From Gaetbulibacter sp. S0825 (GTDB lineage: Bacteria; Bacteroidota; Bacteroidia; Flavobacteriales; Flavobacteriaceae): a stretch of 64,000 nt of DNA. Under the pieces are notes generated by a model, which saw only the letters and a list, made by a program, of their open reading frames with translations, had not been told where the DNA came from and ran no database searches. The stretch lies in assembly GCF_011777505.1 (NCBI RefSeq), contig NZ_JAATJT010000003.1, positions 124,001-188,000 of the forward strand. The letters run 5' to 3'. Each line of letters opens with the position of its first letter. Within the stretch, counting starts at the first letter, position 1. Shown here in pieces: positions 7,144-15,269 of this stretch. Made by a program: the position numbers and the translations under genes.

Positions 7144-10056
7144 TTATTTATCTTCTTTAGGTATGTAATAACATCCTCCATCAGACTTATCTGGAGTAAA
7201 GGCTCTATTAAACCAAAGTGGTCTTCTTTCACCATTTGGTCCAGGAGCTGGACGTGCCATCGCTAACCATTCTTTATAAATTTCATGCGACTTGTTTGTG
7301 TCTACATAAATGTCACCATATTTTTCATCTTTCCCAGGTACTTCTATTCTAACACGTTGATGCCAACAATGCATTCCACTAATTGGATCTGGATGCACAG
7401 CATGTGTGATATTTTGATGTACACCTCCATCTTTCCAGAAAATACGCTTTGAATCACTATCATGAGATTCAAAAGGTTTTACTCCAGAAATCGTATTCAT
7501 TTTCCAACCTCCTTTTCCATCATTTTCAATATTAACCGTATTAGTTGCCCAACGGTTTCCAATTTTGTCTTGTGGTCTTCTCCAGCGACCAATATGATGC
7601 GAACAAGCTACAACTCCGGGTTTCATAGATTGGGTTACCCAAACTTTGTCAATAAAATAACCAATATCAGTATTCAATTTAACTAAATCACCTGTTTTGA
7701 ATCCCCATTTTTTAGCGTCATCTGGATGCATCCAAATTGGGTTTCTATTAGAAATCTCTATCAACCATTTAGCATTACCAGAACGTGTGTGAATTAATGT
7801 TGGCAATCTAAACGTCGGCACTAAAACATATTCACCTTTTGATTTGTCTAATACGTCATTATGAATATGACTCTTTATATATGCTGGAGTTGCATATTCT
7901 GGCCATTTCCAATCAACCATAGTTTGAGAGTAGAATTCGTTTTTACGTGATGGTGTTGGAAAGCCTATACAAGCTTTACCATTTACCATAACACCAATTG
8001 ATTTGCCATCTTTGGTAATAACATCTGTTACTGGGTCTACAATTGAGCCTTTTAATTGTTCTTCTGAGAGCTCATTTTCATTGACTTTGTAGGACTCGCC
8101 TTCTTCAATGGCAAAAGCACCATACTTTTTCATGTATTCCAATTCTGCAAATTGTCCAGTAAATCCATCTGCTTTTGCTGCTTCAGGCAAACCATTCACA
8201 CGTTCGAAAATATATTGGTAATATTCGTCAATTGTAATCTTTTCTCCTGGTCTATAAGGCGATTCAAAGGTTTTTCTAATTCCCATACTTCCGTCAGGAT
8301 CAATTCTCCATGATAATTCAATCCAGAATTCATCTTCCTCCCAAACTTCTCCAGGATTTGCTTGATATGTAAATTCAACAGGTTTTCCATTTCTTCGAGC
8401 CGCTTCCCTTAATACTGGTTGACGGAAAGCCACCCAAGTTCCACCATGAGTTGCGTAACTATTTAAATCATGTCGTTCAGAAGCTAATCCCATCGGCAGA
8501 ACAAAATCTGCATAAAATGCTGTTTCATTCCAAGTTGGTGTTAAGGCTGCATGTATTCCAAATTTAGATTCGTCGGCTAGTGTTTCCATCCAAGTAAAGC
8601 CATCAGGATAAGTCCAAACTGGGTTAAACACTCTTGAGAAATACACATCCATTTTCCCTCTTCCTTCTTTTAGGAAATGAGGTAATAATTGACTCATTTC
8701 AAAAAATGCTAAAGGGTATTCTTTAGGGAAATGTAATTCGTTCCATTTTTTTTGAGGTGCTGGAGGGTTTGGTTGTGTTGGTTTAAATTTATTCCATGAA
8801 TTTGGTGACGTCCCTCCTTTAGCTCCAACTGCTCCAGTTAAAACGGTTAAGAAGTGTAACGCTCTGGCAACACACCAACCACCTAGGTTTGATGCACCTG
8901 CTGCTCTCCAGTTATGAGATGCGAAACGTTCTCCTGCTTCGCCAATTTTATGAGCAATTTCAACAATCATATCAGCTTTTACTCCTGATTCTTTTTCAGC
9001 GAATTCAGGTGTAAACTCTTTATATTCATCAATCATTGCAGCTATATAATTCTCGAAAGTAACGTCTTTCTCTGAATGCCTTGCTTTTAGGTATTCTTTC
9101 CAATTTGTCCAATTTTCAAGATACTCTCTATTATATAGACCTTCTTCAAGAATAATTAAAGCCATAGCCAATAAAACAGCTGCTTCAGTACCAGGATATG
9201 ACGGCAACCAATAGTCGGACATGGACGCTGTATTTGACAAACGTGGATCCATAGTTGCTAATTTAGCACCTTTCATTTTGCCTTCAATGATACGCTGTGC
9301 ATGCGGATTGAAGTAATGTCCAGACTCTAAATGCGCAGATACCAATAAAATAAATTTTGCATTTGAGTGATCTGGTGAAGGTCTGTCGTAGCCATACCAC
9401 AAATTGTAACCAAAACGAGCTCCAGAAGAGCAAATATTGGTATGTGAGTTATGTCCATCAATTCCCCAACCTTGAAGTATCCAGTTCATGAATTTTTCAT
9501 GTCCTGGTCTGCCAACGTGATAGGCAATTTCGTTATGTCGATCTTCTTTTATCGCTTTTCTAATACGAGCTGCAATAGTATCTAGAACTTCATCCCAAGA
9601 AACACGTTCCCATTCTCCATCTCCTCTTTTACCTTTTCTTTTAAGTGGGAATAATATTCTGTCCGGATCCTTTATTTGATTTATTGTTGCAGGTCCTTTG
9701 GCACAGTTTCTTCCTCTACTTCCTGGATGATGTGGATTGCCTTCAAATTTTTTAACTTCTTGGGTTTCCTTATCAATAAAGGCTGTTAAGCCACAAGCAC
9801 TTTCACAATTAAAACAGGTTGTTGGTACTATTTGATAGGTTTTTTTATCTTTTTTAGGCCAAACTTTAGGATCATATTCTACCCAATTGTCCCACTTTTC
9901 AGGAGGTGGGAAATTTTCATACATTCCAGCAACTTCCTCATCAGTAAAATGACGCATATCATCTTGAAACTCTTGATAGTTCTCTTTATGCAGGTTTGGA
10001 ATAATTCCTAGTTTTTCTGCTATGTTTTCTATAAATGATGGCTTTTTATATCCCAT
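7144..10056 (-). CDS. soeA: Molybdopterin oxidoreductase catalytic subunit, SoeA-like sulfite dehydrogenase
   Basis: This 970-residue enzyme belongs to the DMSO reductase superfamily. An N-terminal [4Fe-4S] site is formed by C81, C84, C88 and C118, in TTCFNCESACG and GRNCAKG. The likely molybdenum ligand is the cysteine in NICSSGAR. The C-terminal molydopterin-binding part includes LIHTRSGNAKW and IWMHPDDAKKWG. It lacks a twin-arginine signal, so it should act in the cytoplasm, as SoeA does and as periplasmic thiosulfate or polysulfide reductases do not. With the fused FeS/NrfD gene 17 bp upstream it would oxidise sulfite to sulfate and feed electrons to quinone. Thiosulfate, polysulfide or arsenite chemistry is possible from family membership alone; the persulfide dioxygenase context supports sulfite. 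Confidence 0.78.
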   Translation of the reverse strand: MGYKKPSFIENIAEKLGIIPNLHKENYQEFQDDMRHFTDEEVAGMYENFPPPEKWDNWVEYDPKVWPKKDKKTYQIVPTTCFNCESACGLTAFIDKETQEVKKFEGNPHHPGSRGRNCAKGPATINQIKDPDRILFPLKRKGKRGDGEWERVSWDEVLDTIAARIRKAIKEDRHNEIAYHVGRPGHEKFMNWILQGWGIDGHNSHTNICSSGARFGYNLWYGYDRPSPDHSNAKFILLVSAHLESGHYFNPHAQRIIEGKMKGAKLATMDPRLSNTASMSDYWLPSYPGTEAAVLLAMALIILEEGLYNREYLENWTNWKEYLKARHSEKDVTFENYIAAMIDEYKEFTPEFAEKESGVKADMIVEIAHKIGEAGERFASHNWRAAGASNLGGWCVARALHFLTVLTGAVGAKGGTSPNSWNKFKPTQPNPPAPQKKWNELHFPKEYPLAFFEMSQLLPHFLKEGRGKMDVYFSRVFNPVWTYPDGFTWMETLADESKFGIHAALTPTWNETAFYADFVLPMGLASERHDLNSYATHGGTWVAFRQPVLREAARRNGKPVEFTYQANPGEVWEEDEFWIELSWRIDPDGSMGIRKTFESPYRPGEKITIDEYYQYIFERVNGLPEAAKADGFTGQFAELEYMKKYGAFAIEEGESYKVNENELSEEQLKGSIVDPVTDVITKDGKSIGVMVNGKACIGFPTPSRKNEFYSQTMVDWKWPEYATPAYIKSHIHNDVLDKSKGEYVLVPTFRLPTLIHTRSGNAKWLIEISNRNPIWMHPDDAKKWGFKTGDLVKLNTDIGYFIDKVWVTQSMKPGVVACSHHIGRWRRPQDKIGNRWATNTVNIENDGKGGWKMNTISGVKPFESHDSDSKRIFWKDGGVHQNITHAVHPDPISGMHCWHQRVRIEVPGKDEKYGDIYVDTNKSHEIYKEWLAMARPAPGPNGERRPLWFNRAFTPDKSDGGCYYIPKEDK

Positions 10057-10073
10057 GATTTTTTTCTTTTAAA

Positions 10074-11690
10074 TTAAGCTAACGGAATTCGCTGAGGAGC
10101 TTCTACCCAAATTTTTTCTGTAACATAAATTCCTATCAATACGAGAATTGCTGAAACAGTTAACATAGTTGCACTCGGTGCAAACACTAACAATGCTAAT
10201 GGAATAATGTTCCCAATTAGTACGACTCCAATCCAAAATAAATTTTTATACCTTCCTTTTGTAATCATTTCTACCACTGTATGTGCAGCTGTACTTGGAT
10301 GTGTAATAGTTAATTCAGTTACCAATGAGAACAGATTTACTCCTAGAGCAACTATTAATGTTATTTTTAACATTGACATCCAATCTTCATTTCCAAAAAT
10401 TAGGGAAGCCAACACAAAAATGGCAACACCAGCCATAACACTATGAACTAACATATGTAGAGGTAACGTTGGGCTTTGCCAGAAATCACGCCCTTTTGCT
10501 TGAGCAAATAAGAACGCTGTATAGATGGCTAATAGAACTGCAAATACTGCAGTTACCCATAATAATGGCATTTCAGGAATACCTAAATTAAACCAAGTAT
10601 TTACTCCCCAAAGGGTTACTAATAATCCAAATATTGTAATGGTATAACCGCCTTTTACTAACCATGAATTCCATTGTGGACGTAATAATACATTTAGGAA
10701 TCTGTCTGGTCTATCCAAATCCATTACTAAGAATAGCCCAGTTAAGGCTAAACCAACTAATGAGATTCCAACTGACCACAATTTAGCAGTATCAGAAATT
10801 TCATATCCTAAAAGAATTGCTAGAAATGGAATTAAGAATGCGCCTGCGGCAATGGCTTTTGTAAACACATAAGCAGATACTTCCCAACCCCAAAGAATTC
10901 CCTTATCTGGCGTGTCGTAAACTCGTCTTGCTTTTCCACTTAACACATCAATATAGTTAGGGTTTTCACTATCTTTTCTTTGATAAGCAGCTTGCATTTC
11001 ATTATCAATACTCATTTGTAATAAATCGACATCATCATTAGTATGTAGCATTTTTTCGGCAGCTTTAGCAAAATGACCAACACCGCGTGCTTGAGAGTTC
11101 CATAAACCTGGACCAGATTTAGCAGTTGCTTCTGGATTTAGCGATGATTCGTCACCATCTATATAGAACAGATTAGGATTAGTTCCTTTTTCAGGTTTAC
11201 GCACTTTTACAGCTTGTCTTGCTAAAAGTTGAGAGATTTCTGTATTAGGGTTGTCCATATCTCCAGCAATAATAGCATGTTCAGGACAAACAGAAACACA
11301 TGCTGGTTCCCTTCCTACATCTACTCTATGTGCACAATAATTACATTTGGCCGCGGTATGTGTTTCAGGATCAATGTATAATGCATCGTAAGGACATGCT
11401 TGCATACAGGACTTGCATCCAATACATCGGTTATTATCAAAATCTACAATACCATCTTCTCGAATAAACAATGCTTCAACTGGACAAATTTCCACACAAG
11501 GAGCATCTGTACAATGGTTACAACGCATGACTGAAAATATTCGACGAGTATTTGGGAATTCTCCTTTTTCAACCTGTTTAACATATGTTCTGTTAACTCC
11601 TACTGCAACATCGTGTTCTGATTTACATGCAGTGGTACAGGCATGACAACCAATGCATTTTCGGTTATCAATTATAAAGCCGTACTTCAT
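10074..11690 (-). CDS. Fused ferredoxin/NrfD subunit, SoeB-SoeC-like
   Basis: The 538-residue protein joins two subunits that are usually separate. Residues 1-150 carry four cysteine clusters for [4Fe-4S] centres: CIGCHACTTAC, CNHCTDAPCVEIC, CIGCKSCMQAC and CNYCAH...CVSVC. A linker runs to about residue 265. The rest is an NrfD-type membrane anchor with about eight helices and the conserved stretch LDRPDRFLNVLLRPQWNSW. It should pass electrons from the molybdopterin subunit to quinone at the cytoplasmic face of the inner membrane. It is the first gene of its operon, with the palindrome promoter at 11730-11774. B-C fusions of this kind occur in Bacteroidota; here the fusion is seen directly as one open frame. 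Confidence 0.82.
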   Translation of the reverse strand: MKYGFIIDNRKCIGCHACTTACKSEHDVAVGVNRTYVKQVEKGEFPNTRRIFSVMRCNHCTDAPCVEICPVEALFIREDGIVDFDNNRCIGCKSCMQACPYDALYIDPETHTAAKCNYCAHRVDVGREPACVSVCPEHAIIAGDMDNPNTEISQLLARQAVKVRKPEKGTNPNLFYIDGDESSLNPEATAKSGPGLWNSQARGVGHFAKAAEKMLHTNDDVDLLQMSIDNEMQAAYQRKDSENPNYIDVLSGKARRVYDTPDKGILWGWEVSAYVFTKAIAAGAFLIPFLAILLGYEISDTAKLWSVGISLVGLALTGLFLVMDLDRPDRFLNVLLRPQWNSWLVKGGYTITIFGLLVTLWGVNTWFNLGIPEMPLLWVTAVFAVLLAIYTAFLFAQAKGRDFWQSPTLPLHMLVHSVMAGVAIFVLASLIFGNEDWMSMLKITLIVALGVNLFSLVTELTITHPSTAAHTVVEMITKGRYKNLFWIGVVLIGNIIPLALLVFAPSATMLTVSAILVLIGIYVTEKIWVEAPQRIPLA

Positions 11691-11729
11691 ATAATAAAAA
11701 TTGGATAGTTAAATGTTTAGCTTACCTCT

Positions 11730-11774
11730 CAAAGTTAACCAACTTTCTGTAAAAAAACTGTAACAATGGTTACT
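11730..11774 (-). promoter_or_regulatory. Regulator palindrome plus perfect -7 box upstream of the soe-like operon
   Basis: TGTAAC-AATG-GTTACT at 11759-11774 has one mismatch in the outer pair. The minus-strand box TAACTTTG (11730-11737) matches TAnnTTTG exactly and begins 22 nt past the palindrome. Confidence 0.75.
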
Positions 11775-11801
11775 TAACTACCCTATTTATTATAATTCTA
11801 T

Positions 11802-12215
11802 TTAATGAGGTAATTTATGCTTTATTGCATGGTAAAATAAAACTCCTAAAAGTCCTCCAAATATGACTATTAAAATTGACAAGACTCCTCGTCCTAACAA
11901 AATAAACATTGGTCCAGGACAAGCGCCAATTAATCCCCAACCTAAACCAAAAATAGTTCCTCCAATTATGGTTCTATAGAATCCTTTTTTCTTAGGTTCA
12001 ATCATTATTTTTTTACCTAAATAGTTTTTTATAACTCCTTTTTTGAAGAATGAAAATAGGATAACTCCTAAAATTACTGCTGAACCAATAATTCCATACA
12101 TGTGGAATGATTGAAATTTAAACATTTCGTAGATGCGATACCACGAAATAACTTCGGCTTTACTTAAAATAATTCCGAAGAGAATACCTAAAATAATAAA
12201 TCTAATGTTTTTCAT
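11802..12215 (-). CDS. Small YeeE/YedE-type sulfur transporter, second half-unit (DUF6691-like)
   Basis: This 137-residue membrane protein has four predicted helices and the motif GLGWGLIGACPGPMFILLGRG (within residues 88-110), with the conserved cysteine of the YeeE/YedE family. Proteins of this type move thiosulfate or other sulfur species through paired half-channels. It follows its partner gene by 12 bp, and the two probably form one transporter of the PmpA/PmpB kind. Direction and substrate are not readable from sequence. Confidence 0.8.
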   Translation of the reverse strand: MKNIRFIILGILFGIILSKAEVISWYRIYEMFKFQSFHMYGIIGSAVILGVILFSFFKKGVIKNYLGKKIMIEPKKKGFYRTIIGGTIFGLGWGLIGACPGPMFILLGRGVLSILIVIFGGLLGVLFYHAIKHKLPH

Positions 12216-12227
12216 AATGTTTCGAAA

Positions 12228-12785
12228 TTAAAATAGTAATGGTAAAATAAGCCAAGTCATAATAAGTCCTCCTATAAAGAAACCAATAACAGCTATTAAT
12301 GAAGGTAGTTCTAAATTACTCAAACCTGTAATGGCATGACCTGATGTACAACCTCCAGCGTATCTGGCTCCAAAGCCAACCAAAATACCAGCAATAACTA
12401 ATATTACTCCACCTTTTATGGATAGTAATGCCTCAAGTCCGAATAATTCTTCTGGTAAATATTGTGCTCCAGCATTTTGAAATCCAATGTCAGCTAAGTC
12501 ACTCACAGTTTGAGGATTTAGCGCAATTGCTTGGTCTGGTGTCATGAATTTGAAAGCTATAAAGCCTCCAATAACCGTACCTACAATAAACATTAAGTTC
12601 CAGCTATTTTTTTTCCAATCGAAAGCAAAAAATTCGTGTAATTTTCCAGCACCTCCCATGGCACAAATAGATTCAAGGTTTGATGAAATTCCGAATTTTT
12701 TTCCAAAATAATAAAGAAAAAACATGATTAATGTTATGAGTGGCCCACCAACATACCATGGCCAAGGTTCTAATATAAAATCCAT
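12228..12785 (-). CDS. YeeE/YedE-type sulfur transporter, first half-unit
   Basis: The 185-residue protein has about five membrane helices. Near residues 137-155 it carries GFGARYAGGCTSGHAITG, the cysteine-containing signature of YeeE/YedE transporters; the companion half carries the other cysteine motif. The pair likely imports or exports sulfane sulfur, thiosulfate or a related ion. The gene has its own palindrome promoter (12800-12843), which also sits just behind the regulator gene. Confidence 0.85.
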   Translation of the reverse strand: MDFILEPWPWYVGGPLITLIMFFLYYFGKKFGISSNLESICAMGGAGKLHEFFAFDWKKNSWNLMFIVGTVIGGFIAFKFMTPDQAIALNPQTVSDLADIGFQNAGAQYLPEELFGLEALLSIKGGVILVIAGILVGFGARYAGGCTSGHAITGLSNLELPSLIAVIGFFIGGLIMTWLILPLLF

Positions 12786-12799
12786 ATTATATTTTTTTT

Positions 12800-12843
12800 C
12801 AAAATAAGTAATTAATATATGTAAGTATGTAACATTTGTTACT
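12800..12843 (-). promoter_or_regulatory. Regulator palindrome plus -7-like box upstream of the YeeE/YedE pair
   Basis: TGTAAC-ATTT-GTTACT at 12828-12843 has one outer mismatch. On the minus strand TATTTTG (12800-12806) begins 22 nt past it; it is one base short of the full TAnnTTTG box. Confidence 0.65.
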
Positions 12844-12857
12844 TGAAAAAATTAGTG

Positions 12858-13490
12858 CTATAAATTGATTATTTTAATACTGTTTCGATATAGTTTAATT
12901 TTATTTTCAGTTTCAAGTTTTTTTAACAGCCTCGACACCACTACTCTTGATGTATGCAAATCTTGAGCAATTTCTTGGTGTGTAGTTTTTATGAGGTCAT
13001 CTCTATTAACCATAGCTTTATCCCTAAGATATTTGTACAAACGTTCATCCATTTTTAAAAACGCTATAGTATCTACTGCTTCTAAAAGCTCTTTCATACG
13101 CTCGTGATAGCTTTGAAGAATAAAACTTTGCCAACTTTTATATTTATGCATCCATTCCTGCATTTTTTGGATTGGAATCATTATTATTCTAGTGTCTGTT
13201 TCGGCTACAGCTCTAATCTCACTCTTGGTTTCACCCATACAACACGTTATTGTCATAGCACAAGTATCACCTTGTTCAACAAAATAGAGTATTAGATCAT
13301 CTCCTTTTTCATCTTCTCTCATTACCTTTATCGCACCGCTTAAAATTAACGGCATACTCTTTATATAATCTCCAATATCCATTAGAATGAACCCTTCAGG
13401 GACTTCTTTATAAGTACCTATCTCACTTATTTCTTTTAAGAGCTCATCTTCAAACAAATAGGCGTAATTTCTCTGCAATCCTTCTATCAT
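12858..13490 (-). CDS. Crp/Fnr family transcription regulator, probable regulator of the sulfide cluster
   Basis: The 210-residue protein has a cyclic-nucleotide-binding-type beta-barrel (about residues 20-120), a dimerisation helix and a winged helix-turn-helix near residues 160-200 (HQEIAQDLHTSRVVVSRLLKKLE). Three cysteines sit close together, C77, C83 and C84 in DTCAMTITCCMG, where cAMP-binding members have phosphate-cassette residues. No N-terminal FNR-type cysteine cluster is present. It is the promoter-distal boundary of the sulfide genes and the only DNA-binding protein in the cluster. The six TGTAAC-N4-GTTACA sites are therefore assigned to it by inference. A related short palindrome, TTACA-GT-TGTAA (13513-13524), lies 23 bp before its own start and may mean autoregulation. 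Confidence 0.85.
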   Translation of the reverse strand: MIEGLQRNYAYLFEDELLKEISEIGTYKEVPEGFILMDIGDYIKSMPLILSGAIKVMREDEKGDDLILYFVEQGDTCAMTITCCMGETKSEIRAVAETDTRIIMIPIQKMQEWMHKYKSWQSFILQSYHERMKELLEAVDTIAFLKMDERLYKYLRDKAMVNRDDLIKTTHQEIAQDLHTSRVVVSRLLKKLETENKIKLYRNSIKIINL

Positions 13491-13512
13491 AAGTTTAGTT
13501 TTAACCTTTATA

Positions 13513-13524
13513 TTACAGTTGTAA
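13513..13524. promoter_or_regulatory. Possible autoregulatory palindrome before the Crp/Fnr gene
   Basis: TTACA-GT-TGTAA is a perfect inverted repeat built from the same TGTAA half-site as the cluster operators, but with inverted orientation and short spacing. No clear -7 box is placed relative to it. Confidence 0.3.
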
Positions 13525-13679
13525 AAATAAGAAACAGTTATGAAATTAAGGCTATGGAATACTTTTTGTTAAGATTACTATAAATTGTTATAAAGTATCG
13601 TTAATCTCTATATGGATTAAAAAAATTAAAAATCAAATATATATCTTTAACCCCAAGCATTATTAATGCTAAGTAAGCT

Positions 13680-14333
13680 ATGAAATTTTTTACAACTTTA
13701 ATATTCTTTTTGTGCTTTGTATATGCTACAATGGCTCAAATAAACGATTCTCAAAAAGGGTTTAAAATTGACCCTGTAGATAGCACTATGCAAGTTGATT
13801 TAAAATTATCGTTTAAACTCTCTCCTGTTAAGGGTCTAACAAATAAAAATGTAAGATATACGCTCAGCTATAAATCATTACCAGAATCTAATAAAAAGAA
13901 ATATACCGTAGATATGACCAAGAAAAGTTCTTTGGTCGATAAAGAATGGACAATTAAGCAACGCTTTAGTGAAGACAGACAAGATTTAAGTGAATTCGAG
14001 AAAGATTACTATTTAGGTGATTTAAGAACAACTTCAAAAACAATTGTTATAAAGTGTCGAGATCATGAATATGTTGATGGTGACAGAATAAAACTTACCG
14101 TAAATGATGTAGTTATTCATCCAAACATAAGGTTATATGGAGATTTTTACACTATAGATGTAGATTTAAAGGAAGGCTATAATACTATTAATTTTATTGC
14201 ATTAAACGAAGGTGAGTCTTCTCCAAACACAGCACAACTTATGGTGTTAGACCCAGATGGAAATACTTTGGCTTCAAACAGATGGCTAATTAGAACTGGC
14301 TATAAAGCCACTTTGGTTATAATAAAGGATTAA
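13680..14333 (+). CDS. Secreted protein of unknown function
   Basis: The 217-residue protein has a cleavable signal peptide (about residues 1-19, ending ATMA-QIN). The mature part is predicted to be mostly beta strand. Two stretches of note are KCRDHEYVDGDRIKLTVND near residue 122 and a C-terminal segment rich in conserved-looking residues (EGYNTINFIALNEGESSPNT). The C-terminal half resembles beta-sandwich secreted proteins common in Flavobacteriia, but I do not recognise a named family. It stands alone: divergent from the regulator gene and convergent with the next gene. TATCTTTA at 13642-13649 is a possible weak -7 box. Confidence 0.75.
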   Translation: MKFFTTLIFFLCFVYATMAQINDSQKGFKIDPVDSTMQVDLKLSFKLSPVKGLTNKNVRYTLSYKSLPESNKKKYTVDMTKKSSLVDKEWTIKQRFSEDRQDLSEFEKDYYLGDLRTTSKTIVIKCRDHEYVDGDRIKLTVNDVVIHPNIRLYGDFYTIDVDLKEGYNTINFIALNEGESSPNTAQLMVLDPDGNTLASNRWLIRTGYKATLVIIKD

Positions 14334-14383
14334 AAGTATTTACGGTTTTATCCTCTATTTTTCAAATAACCGCAATTCTATAT

Positions 14384-15001
14384 TTACAAGGTAGAGTTTT
14401 TTTCAAGCACAATATCTTTTGTTACTATAAGCATATCTCCCTGTTTCTCGGGTTTTAAAATATTATCAATCCCTTTTCTTTTTAAACGCTTACGGCATGC
14501 TTTAGTTAACAAGGGATCGTTATCAAAAAGTAATGCATCTAAATAATACTCTTGTTTACCATCTTCTTTTATGGTAGGCAATATTTTTTTAAGCCCTTTT
14601 CTACGAGGATATGTTACAGGAGCTATAGCAGATCCAGGTATGAAAGTATAAAACGTATATTGCCCATCAGCATTTGTTTTCACCCAACCTCTATGGTACA
14701 TGTAACGCTTATTATTTTTTTCCTTTATTTGGTAATCACCATTATCATCGGCTTGTTCAATAAAAAGAATTACATCTTTTGCAGGTGTTACACCGTCACT
14801 TTCATAAATAGTTCCTGTAATCTTTAATTTATTAGCCTTAGCTTCAAAACCTGGAATTGTATCCGTATTATTTAATTGGTTTTCTGAATAATCATAAATC
14901 GGATTGCGTTTTTCATAGTCATCTAAGGCTGCTTGAGTATTTTGAGCAAAACCAAAAACAACAAAACAAGCAAAACTAATAAGTGTAAGTAGATTTTTCA
15001 T
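14384..15001 (-). CDS. Secreted intradiol-dioxygenase-like protein lacking the HxH ligand pair
   Basis: This 205-residue protein has a signal peptide (residues 1-19). Its beta-sandwich resembles the intradiol ring-cleavage dioxygenase fold: ITGTIYESDGVTPAKDVILF near residue 61, then HRGWVKTNADGQYTFYTFIPG near 103-123. In true enzymes iron is held by two tyrosines and an H-x-H pair shortly after this point. Here that place reads TYPRRKGLKKILP, without histidines. It may therefore be a non-catalytic or differently catalytic relative, or a general carboxypeptidase-regulatory-like beta-sandwich. The gene is divergent from the 147-residue protein gene across a 268-bp spacer. Confidence 0.6.
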   Translation of the reverse strand: MKNLLTLISFACFVVFGFAQNTQAALDDYEKRNPIYDYSENQLNNTDTIPGFEAKANKLKITGTIYESDGVTPAKDVILFIEQADDNGDYQIKEKNNKRYMYHRGWVKTNADGQYTFYTFIPGSAIAPVTYPRRKGLKKILPTIKEDGKQEYYLDALLFDNDPLLTKACRKRLKRKGIDNILKPEKQGDMLIVTKDIVLEKNSTL

Positions 15002-15118
15002 GGGGTAAATTTTTGTTATCGATCTTAAAATTAGCCCATTATGTTTTCTTAGAAATAAAAATCGTCTGAACGCATAAATTTTACGATGTATTGAACAGAT
15101 TTCAAATGAAAGTCAAAA

Positions 15119-15231
15119 TTCATCGATTAAACGATGAAATGAATATTAACAAAAATTTAGTGACTCAAAATGGAATAAAATTGTTCTTTTAGATTGAAAT
15201 AATCGATAAAATGTTTGTTTTTTTCGATTAA
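15119..15231. promoter_or_regulatory. Cluster of TCGATTAA-type boxes in a divergent spacer
   Basis: The 15002-15269 spacer holds an inverted repeat, TTCATCG-ATTAAA-CGATGAA (15119-15138), and further TCGATAAA (15203-15210) and TCGATTAA (15224-15231) boxes. The last two lie inside the promoter of the 15270 gene. They look like repeated binding sites for one unknown regulator. Confidence 0.3.
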
Positions 15232-15244
15232 TAGCATAAATTTG
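15214..15244 (+). promoter_or_regulatory. Bacteroidota-type promoter of the 15270 gene
   Basis: TTTG at 15214-15217 and TAAATTTG at 15237-15244 are separated by 19 bp, an exact match to the -33/-7 arrangement of Bacteroidota housekeeping promoters. The start codon is 25 bp downstream. Confidence 0.7.
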
Positions 15245-15269
15245 TCCTTTAAACCCCAAAATCGTAATC

